NCBI GenBank assembly: GCA_964569425.1
Contig: CAZMVD010000067.1
Span: 1 to 21,313 of the forward strand
Source: JACQXM01 sp964569425
GTDB taxonomy: Bacteria; Planctomycetota; Phycisphaerae; UBA1845
DNA length: 21,313 bases
Direction of reading: 5' to 3'
Shown: piece after piece, positions 1 through 6,557 of the stretch
Position numbering within the stretch: the first letter of the stretch is position 1
Layout: each line of letters opens with the position of its first letter
The notes under the pieces: generated by a model
Seen by the model: only the letters and a program-made list of their open reading frames with translations
What the model was told of the DNA's origin: nothing
Database searches by the model: none
Position numbers and translations under genes: made by a program

Positions 1-738
1 GGCGCCGCGCAGCCCATCGAGACCGTGGGAACCTACCTTGCGGCGCACACCACCCCGCGCGAGTTCGCCGAGCGCCCGGACGAGTACCTGGACGCCGTGT
101 TCGATGACAGTGTATTAGCACAAATCCGCGACCGGCGCCTGGCCGAGTTCTGCGACGTGTTCTGCGAAAAGACCGCCTTCGACGTGGCTCGGACGCGCCG
201 CGTGCTCACCACGGCGGCGCGCTTCGGCCTGCGTGCGAAACTGCACGCCGATCAGATCACCCAGATGGGCGCCACCCGCCTGGCGGGCGAGGTCGGCGCC
301 GTTTCCGCCGACCACCTCGAACGCATCGACGACGGCGGCATCGCGGCATTGAAGAATGCCGGCACGGTGGCGGTGCTGCTGTCCGCGTGCTCCTACTTTC
401 TCGGCGTGCCCCAGGCCCCGGCCCGCAAACTGCTCGAGGCCGACCTGCCCGTGGCCGTGGCCACCGATTACAACCCCGGCTCCGCGATGGTCGAATCGCT
501 GCCGCTCACGCTCAACATCGCCTGCACGCAGATGCGGATGACGCCGACGGAGGCGATTGTCGCCGCCACCTCCAACGCGGCCGCGGCGATCGGCCGGCAG
601 GACCGCCTCGGCGCCATCGCCGTCGGCCACCAGGCTGATCTCGTCATTCTCGACGTGCCCAATCACCGCCGCTGGCTTTATGAGCCGGGCCGCAACTGCG
701 TCAAAAAGGTGATCAAGAAGGGAAGGGTGGTCGCATAA
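1..738 (+). CDS. hutI: Imidazolonepropionase, C-terminal part (5' end outside window)
   Basis: This is the cytosolic zinc/iron-dependent amidohydrolase that opens the ring of 4-imidazolone-5-propanoate to N-formimino-L-glutamate, the third step of histidine degradation. The reading frame is open from base 1, so the GTG at 25 is internal and the N-terminal metal-binding HxH region lies to the left of the window. The visible part has the family landmarks: the metal-ligand segment KLHADQ, followed by GAVSADHLE, then AGTVAVLL, then the late metal-binding aspartate in VATDYNPGS, and a C-terminal QADLVILD strand returning to the composite beta domain. These match HutI rather than a generic amidohydrolase. 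The gene ends at TAA 736-738. No other hut gene lies downstream, so any hut cluster must be to the left. Confidence 0.93.
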   Translation, partial: GAAQPIETVGTYLAAHTTPREFAERPDEYLDAVFDDSVLAQIRDRRLAEFCDVFCEKTAFDVARTRRVLTTAARFGLRAKLHADQITQMGATRLAGEVGAVSADHLERIDDGGIAALKNAGTVAVLLSACSYFLGVPQAPARKLLEADLPVAVATDYNPGSAMVESLPLTLNIACTQMRMTPTEAIVAATSNAAAAIGRQDRLGAIAVGHQADLVILDVPNHRRWLYEPGRNCVKKVIKKGRVVA

Positions 739-790
739 TGGTCGTCGCGACCCGTGCCGCATTGCGGTAGAAACGGAAGTGGAACCGGTG

Positions 791-807
791 TATACTCCAT
801 AAAGAGG
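791..807 (+). promoter_or_regulatory. Possible -10 box and Shine-Dalgarno for the antitoxin gene
   Basis: TATACT at 791-796 resembles a sigma-70 -10 hexamer, but no convincing -35 lies 16-18 bp upstream. The purine-rich AAAGAGG at 801-807 sits four bases before the ATG at 812 and supports that start. If TATACT is used, the transcript would start within a few bases of the ribosome site, so the two signals cannot both work in the usual way. Only the ribosome-site reading is reasonably firm. Confidence 0.35.
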
Positions 808-811
808 TAAC

Positions 812-1090
812 ATGATCGCGCAACCCAACGACAACCGAAACGCCGTTCGTATCGACGCTCAAACGCTGCGCCGCGTGCAGGAACTAGCACGGGCCGAAGG
901 CGTTGCGGCCGAGGAGATTATCCGTGCTGCCGTGGAGGATTATGCCGCGGAGTCGGAACGTACGACGGGCTGGCTGGAACGGGCCTCCGCGTTCGCCTTG
1001 ATCGGCTGCGTCGATGGTGGCCCGGCTGACCTTTCCACCAACCGCACCTACCTCGAAGGTCTCGGCCGTGACGCCACGAATGCTGGTTGA
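812..1090 (+). CDS. Ribbon-helix-helix (CopG-like) antitoxin, orphaned
   Basis: This 92-residue protein looks like the antitoxin of a VapBC-type pair. Residues about 12-47 fit a ribbon-helix-helix DNA-binding fold: a short strand (VRIDAQ) followed by two helices (TLRRVQELARAEG and AAEEIIRAAVEDYAAE). The C-terminal part (LIGCVDGG, then ADLSTNRTYLEGLGRD) resembles the toxin-binding tail of RHH antitoxins that pair with PIN-domain toxins, as I know that family. The TGA stop at 1088-1090 overlaps an ATG at 1080 that opens a PIN-toxin-like reading frame, the usual translationally coupled layout, but that frame ends after 14 codons. The antitoxin therefore appears intact while its partner is lost. 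Such proteins normally repress their own operon. The family call is from residue pattern only. Confidence 0.72.
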   Translation: MIAQPNDNRNAVRIDAQTLRRVQELARAEGVAAEEIIRAAVEDYAAESERTTGWLERASAFALIGCVDGGPADLSTNRTYLEGLGRDATNAG

Positions 1091-1124
1091 CACCGGACCG
1101 CACGTGATGCCTTCCTCATGTTAG
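1080..1124 (+). pseudogene. N-terminal stump of a PIN-domain (VapC-like) toxin
   Basis: The ATG at 1080 overlaps the antitoxin stop by 11 bases and reads MLVDTGPHVMPSSC before TAG at 1122-1124. MLVDTGP is the typical beginning of a PIN-domain ribonuclease toxin, with the first catalytic aspartate at residue 4. All the rest of a domain of about 130 residues is missing. Sequence resembling GDP-fucose synthase begins at 1118, so the break lies between roughly 1101 and 1118. Chance is possible for a peptide this short, but its phase and overlap behind an RHH antitoxin argue for a real remnant. Confidence 0.6.
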
Positions 1125-2083
1125 ACCTCACCACTCATCGCATCTGCGTCACCGGCGGCGCCGGGTTCCTGGGCAGCGCCGTCTGCGCGCGGCTGAGAGA
1201 ATCGGGCGCGGGCGACGTGTATGTGCCGCGGTCGCGCGACTTCGACCTCACCAACCCCGAAGAAGTCCGCCGCCTTTTCGACATGGCCGCCCCCGATATT
1301 CTCATCCACCTTGCGGCCGAGGTCGGCGGAATCGGCGCCAACCAGAAGCGCCCGGGCCGGTTCTTCTACGCCAACATGGCCATGGGCCTCAACCTCATCG
1401 AAGAATCCCGCCGCCGCGGTGTGCGCAAGTTCGTGCAGGTGGGCACGGTGTGCAGCTATCCGTGCCATACGCCTGTCCCTTTTCGCGAGGATGCGCTGTG
1501 GTCCGGCTACCCGGAGCCCACCAACGCCCCCTACGGCATCGCCAAGCGCGCCCTGGGAACCATGCTCGCCGCGTATCACGCCGAGTACGCATTCCCCGGC
1601 GTCTACCTCATTCCCGCCAATCTCTACGGCCCCGGCGACAACTTCGACGAAGAAACCTCCCACGTCATTCCGGCGCTCATTCGCCGATTTTGCGATGCCG
1701 CCGAACGCAACCTGTCCGAGGTCACCTGCTGGGGCAGCGGCGGCGCCACGCGCGAATTCCTGTACGTCGACGACGCCGCGGAAGCCATCGTGCGTGCCGC
1801 CACGGCGATCGACACGCCGGAACCGATCAACCTCGGCACGGGACACGAAATCACGATTGCAAATCTGGCGCAGACGATCGCCGCGCTTTGCAAGTATCGC
1901 GGAGCCATCCGCTGGGATGCGTCGCGCCCGGACGGCCAGCCGCGCCGCCGCCTCGACACCTCCCGGGCGGAAGAGATGCTCGGCTGGCGCGCCGGCATTC
2001 CGCTGGAGGTAGGACTGGGCCGTACGGTCGCCTGGTGGCGCAGCCATGAATCCGGCGCCCCCGCCGCCCGCGCGACACCCTGA
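1118..2083 (+). CDS. fcl: GDP-L-fucose synthase (GDP-4-keto-6-deoxymannose epimerase/reductase)
   Basis: This 321-residue extended short-chain dehydrogenase converts GDP-4-keto-6-deoxy-D-mannose to GDP-L-fucose with NADPH, supplying fucose for surface polysaccharide. The NAD(P)-binding Rossmann motif TGGAGFLG is at residues 12-19. HLAAEVGGIGAN (about 64-75) is characteristic of the Fcl/WcaG branch. The catalytic triad is visible as Ser113 in GTVCSYP and Tyr139/Lys143 in PYGIAK. REFLYVDDAAEA near residue 212 is the conserved substrate-side segment, and the length matches the family. No Shine-Dalgarno is seen in front of the ATG, which lies only 28 bp after the antitoxin stop, inside the toxin stump. 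It may be read from the antitoxin transcript. GDP-mannose 4,6-dehydratase, its usual partner, is not in the window. Confidence 0.93.
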   Translation: MLDLTTHRICVTGGAGFLGSAVCARLRESGAGDVYVPRSRDFDLTNPEEVRRLFDMAAPDILIHLAAEVGGIGANQKRPGRFFYANMAMGLNLIEESRRRGVRKFVQVGTVCSYPCHTPVPFREDALWSGYPEPTNAPYGIAKRALGTMLAAYHAEYAFPGVYLIPANLYGPGDNFDEETSHVIPALIRRFCDAAERNLSEVTCWGSGGATREFLYVDDAAEAIVRAATAIDTPEPINLGTGHEITIANLAQTIAALCKYRGAIRWDASRPDGQPRRRLDTSRAEEMLGWRAGIPLEVGLGRTVAWWRSHESGAPAARATP

Positions 2084-2153
2084 CCTGCGCGCGGCCGGGC
2101 AGTTGCACATCTTCGGACGATCAGCCGATTACAAAGTCAACAGTGGATTCAAC

Positions 2154-2182
2154 TTGCCGACCAATCGGCGCAGAAATAGACT
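2154..2182 (+). promoter_or_regulatory. Sigma-70-like promoter of the nfeD-floA cluster
   Basis: TTGCCG (2154-2159) and TAGACT (2177-2182) are separated by 17 bp. The expected transcription start near 2189 lies downstream of the GTG at 2186 and upstream of the ATG at 2234, which supports the ATG as the real start. The same TAGACT followed by CT occurs in the leuS and DUF2007-gene promoters of this window. Confidence 0.5.
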
Positions 2183-2233
2183 CTAGTGCCGAGAGACGAG
2201 GGGATTGGACCTCTGCCTTTCGAAAGGCGCCCC

Positions 2234-3961
2234 ATGAATCATCGAAATGTCCGCCGCCGCGGAACCGCCATCTGGACGCTCGTTTGGCCGGCGCTGCTGT
2301 TTGCGGGTTTGCCAGCGTATGCTGTCCGCGCCGAGGAAGACGCCCGGATCGCGCCCCCCCCGGCCGAGCAAACCGCCGCAGTCATTCCCATTCACGGCGA
2401 AATCACCGACGTCATGGTCGAAAGCGTCCGCCGCCGCATTGCCGATGCCCAGAACCAGGGCGCACGGGTGCTTATTTTCGAACTCGACACGCCCGGCGGG
2501 CTGGTCACCAGTTCCATTGCCATCGCAGACGCCATCAAGAACCTCAAGCGCGAGGGCGCCGAGGTGCAAACCATCGCCTGGGTCAACCCCAATGCTCATT
2601 CCGGCGGGGCGATCGTGGCCGTGGCTTGCGACCAGATCGTCATGGCCCGCTCGTCGCGCATTGGCGATTCCCAGGTGATCATGGGCGGCCCCTCCGGCAT
2701 GCAGGCCGTCCCCGAGGATTTGCAGCCCAAAGCCTACACGCCGGTGCTCGCCGAATTCCGTGCCTCCGCCCGACTGAACGGGTACGACCAGGTGTTGAGC
2801 GAGGCATTCGTGATCCCCGAGCGCGAGGTGTGGTGGCTGGAAAATACGGTCACCGGCCGGCGCGAGTTCGTCTTCCGCGACGAGAAAATCAAACGGATAG
2901 GCAGCGAAAGCGCGCCCGCGGTCAAGGATGCCATGCGGGCTGCCGAACAGGCGGACGGTCCGGAGGACGCTACGTCCGTGGACGCCGAAGGGCCGGAAGA
3001 ATCCGCAACCACAGACGCCCAGAGCGCCAGGCGCGGCGCTTCAGAATGGAAACTGGTCGAGACCTATTACGATGTGGTACTCGAGATGGAGGTCGACGCT
3101 CATCAACCCGTCGTGCGCGACGACCAGCTCCTGGAAATGTCCGCCGCCGAGGCGACGGCCTACGGTTTCTGCAAGGGCATCGTGACCACCGAGAACGAGT
3201 TGCGTACCCATTTCAGCCTGTCCGGTCTGGTGCGTTTGAACCCCTCCTGGTCCGAATCCCTGGCCTACTGGTTGACGTCCATTTACGTCCGCGGCTTCCT
3301 GCTGCTCATCATCATGCTGGGTGCGTACGTCGAGTTTCACACGCCGGGCGTCGGCGTGCCGGGGCTGGTCGCACTCATCTGCCTGGCGATTTTTGTCGGC
3401 GCGCCATATCTCACCGGCGTGGCGAACATCTGGGAAATCATGTTCATCGTGATTGGTTTCATCCTCATCGGCGTGGAAATTTTCGTCATTCCCGGTTTCG
3501 GCATCGCGGGCATTTCCGGGTTCCTTTTCCTGATCATCGGGCTCCTCGCCACGTTTGTGCCGCCCGAACCGGGGCGCACCATTCCACTCTACCTCCCTTC
3601 GCTGCCCTCGACGGTGCACGCCCTCAAGGTCGCGGTGACCACGGTGGTCACCTCCATGGCCGCGTCGCTGCTGGGCATGATCGTATTGAGCCGCTACCTG
3701 CCGCGGACCCCGCTGTTCAGCCGCTTTGCGCCCGCCAACCCCACGCCGTCTCAGGTGGCGGTGGATGACCCCTATCGCGGCGCCGCCCGGGTGGGCGACA
3801 TCGGCGAAACGGCCGGCCCCCTGCACCCGGCCGGAAAAGCGCATTTCGGCCCCCTGCTCGTTGACGTGGTCACCGAAGGCGAATACATCGACGGCAGCGT
3901 GCGCGTGGAAGTGATCGAGCGCCGCGGCAACCGCGTGGTGGTCCGCGTGGCCCGCGCGTAG
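2234..3961 (+). CDS. nfeD: NfeD-family membrane-bound ClpP-class serine protease (long form)
   Basis: This is a 575-residue membrane protein of the NfeD1b type. Residues 1-30 look like a signal peptide ending AYA. Residues about 48-330 form a ClpP/crotonase-like protease domain: LDTPGG (85-89), then NPNAHSGGAIVA with the probable nucleophile Ser123. Lys166 lies 43 residues later, close to the 41-residue Ser97-Lys138 spacing of the archaeal 1510-N protease, so a Ser-Lys dyad is plausible. A long acidic insert (about 245-270) precedes the conserved MSAAEATAYGF segment. Several hydrophobic segments follow (about 355-450), then one more near 475-490. The C-terminus is a soluble NfeD OB-fold (RGAARVGDIGETAG to the end). 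The ATG at 2234 is chosen because AAAGG lies just upstream and the promoter predicts transcription start beyond the GTG at 2186. Short nfeD and floA follow, the classic partnership in which the protease may act on stomatin/flotillin proteins. Confidence 0.88.
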   Translation: MNHRNVRRRGTAIWTLVWPALLFAGLPAYAVRAEEDARIAPPPAEQTAAVIPIHGEITDVMVESVRRRIADAQNQGARVLIFELDTPGGLVTSSIAIADAIKNLKREGAEVQTIAWVNPNAHSGGAIVAVACDQIVMARSSRIGDSQVIMGGPSGMQAVPEDLQPKAYTPVLAEFRASARLNGYDQVLSEAFVIPEREVWWLENTVTGRREFVFRDEKIKRIGSESAPAVKDAMRAAEQADGPEDATSVDAEGPEESATTDAQSARRGASEWKLVETYYDVVLEMEVDAHQPVVRDDQLLEMSAAEATAYGFCKGIVTTENELRTHFSLSGLVRLNPSWSESLAYWLTSIYVRGFLLLIIMLGAYVEFHTPGVGVPGLVALICLAIFVGAPYLTGVANIWEIMFIVIGFILIGVEIFVIPGFGIAGISGFLFLIIGLLATFVPPEPGRTIPLYLPSLPSTVHALKVAVTTVVTSMAASLLGMIVLSRYLPRTPLFSRFAPANPTPSQVAVDDPYRGAARVGDIGETAGPLHPAGKAHFGPLLVDVVTEGEYIDGSVRVEVIERRGNRVVVRVARA

Positions 3962-3994
3962 AGGCAACCCGGAAAGGCACGAACGACACGATCA

Positions 3995-4486
3995 ATGTCC
4001 GAGCTTGGAATCATCATCATTCTGTTTGCCGTCGCAGTGGTGATCCTCATCGCAGAGATTTTCATTCCCTCGCACGGCGTGCTCTCGGTCGCTGGCGTCG
4101 GGTTTCTCGTCGCCGCCGTAACCAAGACCTACAACTACGGCGGCAAGGAGGCGGGCACCATCGCGGTCATTGCGTGTCTGATCTTCCTTCCCGTGTTTGC
4201 CTATCTTTCGATCAAGGTCTGGCACCGGACCCCCATCGGCCGGTTGATCTCGCCACCCAACCCGGTGCTCACCGCCGCCGACGCGGGCATTCCGCTGGAA
4301 GAGCTGTCCGCCCTCGTCGGGGCCACCGGCCGAACGCTTTCGCCGCTGCGACCCGTGGGGGCGTGCCAATTCAACGGAAAGCGACTATCCTGCGTAGCGG
4401 AGATGGGCGCCATCGAGGCGGGAGTCGCCGTCATCGCAACCGGGATTTCCACCGGCACGTTGACCGTGGTCGAAAAGAAAACTTAA
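3995..4486 (+). CDS. Short NfeD-like membrane protein
   Basis: This 163-residue protein lacks any protease domain. Residues 4-23 form the first membrane segment, ending in the EIFIPSHG turn typical of NfeD proteins. Further hydrophobic stretches follow at 28-44 and 53-73. Residues about 105-160 form a soluble OB-fold-like NfeD tail (LVGATGRTLSPLRPVGACQF, then GAIEAGVAVIATG). It lies 33 bp after the long nfeD and 79 bp before floA on the same strand, so all three are probably cotranscribed. A short NfeD lacking the protease is thought to bind or stabilise flotillin-type proteins in membrane microdomains. Shine-Dalgarno support is weak: the nearest GGAAAGG is about 17 bases from the ATG. Confidence 0.82.
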   Translation: MSELGIIIILFAVAVVILIAEIFIPSHGVLSVAGVGFLVAAVTKTYNYGGKEAGTIAVIACLIFLPVFAYLSIKVWHRTPIGRLISPPNPVLTAADAGIPLEELSALVGATGRTLSPLRPVGACQFNGKRLSCVAEMGAIEAGVAVIATGISTGTLTVVEKKT

Positions 4487-4565
4487 CCGCGGCGTCGCTC
4501 GGAAGGCACGCCGTCAGCGCCGGCGGCAAGGTCCGCCCCAGGGATTCGCAGAAAGGTAGGAAGCC

Positions 4566-5609
4566 ATGTTCGCACCGTTCGGCCCCACGCTCGCACAAAC
4601 CTCATGGGGCATCGGCTCCATCGTGATGGTCGTGCTCGGCGTCGTCATCCTTGTCCTGCTGCTCATCATCGCGCAGTTTTTCCGCCTGTGGCTGCAGGCC
4701 TTCATGAGCAAGGCGGACGTCGGGCTCGCCGACCTGATCGGCATGCGTTTGCGAAAGGTCGATCCCAACTCCATCGTGCTCGCCAAAATCCAGTTGGTGA
4801 AAGCCGGCGTGCACGACGTGGGCGTTAATGACCTGGAAAGCCACTACCTCGCCGGCGGACGCGTGCCCAACGTGTCCCGCGCCATGATCGCCGCCAACCG
4901 CGCCGTCCTGGACCTCGACTGGAAGAAGGCCTGCGCCATCGACCTTGCCGGCCGCGATATCATCGACGCCGTCCAGACCAGCGTAAACCCCAAGGTCATC
5001 GACGTGCCCAACGTCAAGAGCGGCAAGAGCACCATCGACGCGGTCGCCAAGGACGGCATCCAGCTCAAAGCCAAGGCCCGCGTCACGGTGCGCACCAACA
5101 TCCGCCAGCTCATCGGCGGAGCCACCGAGGAGACCATCATCGCCCGTGTCGGCGAAGGCATCGTCAGCGCCATCGGCTCCGCCGAAACGCACAAGGCCGT
5201 GCTCGAAAACCCCGACCGCATCAGCAAGGCCGTGCTTGTGAAGGGCCTCGATTCCGGCACGGCGTTTGAAATCCTATCCATCGACATCGCCGACGTGGAC
5301 GTGGGCGACAACATCGGCGCCAAGCTCCAGGCCGACCAGGCCGAGGCCGACAAGCGCCGCTTCCAGGCCGAAGCCGAAAAACGCCGTGCCATGGCCATCG
5401 CCCTCGCCGCGGAAAACCGCGCCAAGATCGAGGAAAACCGCGCCCTGGTCACCCTGGCCGAGGCCGAGGTGCCCAAGGCCATCGCCGAAGCATTTCGCTC
5501 CGGCAACCTCGGCGTCATGGACTATTACAAGTTCCGCAACATTCAGGCGGATACGTCGATGCGCGACGCCATCGGCCGCATCGACACCCCGCCGGAATCC
5601 AAGGGCTGA
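4566..5609 (+). CDS. floA: Flotillin-like protein FloA
   Basis: This 347-residue protein is a full-length FloA (formerly UPF0365/YqfA), the SPFH-domain scaffold that organises functional membrane microdomains. A single hydrophobic hairpin-like segment spans about 17-40. The SPFH/band-7 region follows, with FloA-specific stretches VGLADLIGMRLRKVDP (52-67) and IQLVKAGVHDV. An Ala/Glu-rich coiled coil runs from about 255 to 310 (QADQAEADKRRFQAEAEKRR), then AEVPKAIAEAF, GNLGVMDYYKFRNI and QADTSMRDAIG near the end. It starts behind AAAGGTAGGAAG, a good ribosome site. The NfeD-NfeD-FloA order parallels the yqeZ-yqfA arrangement of Bacillus, so a joint role in membrane organisation is a reasonable inference. 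Confidence 0.95.
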   Translation: MFAPFGPTLAQTSWGIGSIVMVVLGVVILVLLLIIAQFFRLWLQAFMSKADVGLADLIGMRLRKVDPNSIVLAKIQLVKAGVHDVGVNDLESHYLAGGRVPNVSRAMIAANRAVLDLDWKKACAIDLAGRDIIDAVQTSVNPKVIDVPNVKSGKSTIDAVAKDGIQLKAKARVTVRTNIRQLIGGATEETIIARVGEGIVSAIGSAETHKAVLENPDRISKAVLVKGLDSGTAFEILSIDIADVDVGDNIGAKLQADQAEADKRRFQAEAEKRRAMAIALAAENRAKIEENRALVTLAEAEVPKAIAEAFRSGNLGVMDYYKFRNIQADTSMRDAIGRIDTPPESKG

Positions 5610-5627
5610 CCGCCATGGGACCGACGG

Positions 5628-5739
5628 TAGTGCCATAGCGCGGCACTATGGGAGCAGGGCACCGGCTGTTCGCCGGTGGATGGACCGGCCTTTCGGCCGG
5701 TGGGTCGGCAGGGTTTGGCTTCGCAGGCTCCTGCCGACC
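5628..5739. repeat. Cluster of four short inverted repeats behind floA
   Basis: Four consecutive perfect hairpins fill the gap between floA and the next gene: TAGTGCC/GGCACTA (5628-5634 and 5642-5648), CACCGGC/GCCGGTG (5660-5666 and 5672-5678), ACCGGCC/GGCCGGT (5684-5690 and 5695-5701), and GGTCGGCAGG/CCTGCCGACC (5703-5712 and 5730-5739). No T-run follows, so they are not simple terminators. The CCGG-centred stems resemble those at 10152-10171 and 18467-18620. Part of the cluster is open in the frame of the next gene and could be misread as an N-terminal extension of it. Confidence 0.75.
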
Positions 5740-5767
5740 ACCGAGGACGGGGCAAGACGGACAAAGG

Positions 5768-6499
5768 ATGCCTGCTTTGCTGGCACAATACGACTTCGGC
5801 GAGATTCTCCAGTTCGTCATCCTCGTGGCGATCTTCATCCTCGCGCCGCTCGCCAAGAAGCTCATTCAAATGTTCAGCCCCAAGCAACCGGATGAGGTTG
5901 CGCCCGAAGGCAAACCCACGCGCCAGCGTGTTCCCCGCCCGGTCGCCCGTCCCCTGCCGCCCACAACCATCGAGCGGCAGATCGAGTCGCCTCGCCCGGT
6001 CTCCCGCCCCTTGCCCCCTTCGGCCGAGGTCGGACCCCAGGGCGAAAAGCCCGCCACCTCCCTTCCTGAGGTCATTTTCGAAATGCTCGGCGTGCCCGTT
6101 CCCGAGGAACTCAAGAAAAGGCGACAGGCCGCTGACGAACCACCGGCGCCCGCGGCGCCTGCCCAACGGAAAGTGCGCCGTACTGGACCCGCGCGCCGCG
6201 ACGGCGAAAAGGTCCGCAGCGAACGCCACGCAGAACGCCAAGAGTCCGCCCATCGCCGGACCAAGGTCGCCGAGTCGCCCCCGGCGCCGCGGCAGGCAGG
6301 CGAGTCCGCCGCCCCTCCCCGGACCGACCGCGAAATCACCGACGAAGCGTTTACCAAAGCCTACGCCCAGTACGAGCAGGGCGGGCTCGACTTCGACCGC
6401 CGCGAACTGCTCACCCGCCAAGCCGCGCGCCGCGCCATCATCCTGACCGAAATCCTCGGTCCGCCGCGATCGCTGCACCCCTACGAAGACCGCTTCTGA
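5768..6499 (+). CDS. Proline/arginine-rich single-pass membrane protein of unknown function
   Basis: I do not recognise a named family. The 243-residue product has one N-terminal membrane segment (about 12-29, ILQFVILVAIFILAPLA). A long, probably disordered, proline- and arginine-rich region follows. It contains an internal near-repeat (RPVARPLPPTTIE at 57-69 and RPVSRPLPPSAEV at 76-88) and a short hydrophobic island, LPEVIFEMLGVPVPEE (99-114). The C-terminal segment DRRELLTRQAARRAIILTEILGPPRSL (210-236, quoted here as two pieces: DRRELLTRQAARRA and IILTEILGPPRSL) looks helical and conserved in style. The frame is open back to 5648, but that extension is the hairpin cluster and gives a composition unlike a protein start, so the ATG at 5768 with AAAGG adjacent is preferred. 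Lying in line behind floA, it is a candidate accessory of the NfeD-flotillin system, by position only. Confidence 0.7.
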   Translation: MPALLAQYDFGEILQFVILVAIFILAPLAKKLIQMFSPKQPDEVAPEGKPTRQRVPRPVARPLPPTTIERQIESPRPVSRPLPPSAEVGPQGEKPATSLPEVIFEMLGVPVPEELKKRRQAADEPPAPAAPAQRKVRRTGPARRDGEKVRSERHAERQESAHRRTKVAESPPAPRQAGESAAPPRTDREITDEAFTKAYAQYEQGGLDFDRRELLTRQAARRAIILTEILGPPRSLHPYEDRF

Positions 6500-6519
6500 G
6501 TTTCCACCTGTGCCGCGGT

Positions 6520-6548
6520 TTGCGTGCCTCTGCCGTGCTGCGTAGACT
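6520..6548 (+). promoter_or_regulatory. Sigma-70-like promoter of leuS
   Basis: TTGCGT (6520-6525) and TAGACT (6543-6548) are 17 bp apart. Transcription would start near 6555, only about three bases before the leuS ATG, and no Shine-Dalgarno is visible. This suggests a leaderless or nearly leaderless leuS transcript. Confidence 0.5.
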
Positions 6549-6557
6549 CTGCCTGGC

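Noticed and set aside
115..834. Long minus-strand ORF opposite hutI
   Set aside because: It has His/Arg/Gly-rich low-complexity composition typical of antisense frames in GC-rich genes. The plus frame has clear HutI motifs.
1121..2110. 329-codon minus-strand ORF opposite fcl
   Set aside because: No recognisable motifs; full shadow of the GDP-fucose synthase frame.
2143..3768. 541-codon plus-strand ORF overlapping nfeD
   Set aside because: Arg/His/Pro-rich translation in a different frame; the nfeD frame has signal peptide, protease motif and membrane segments.
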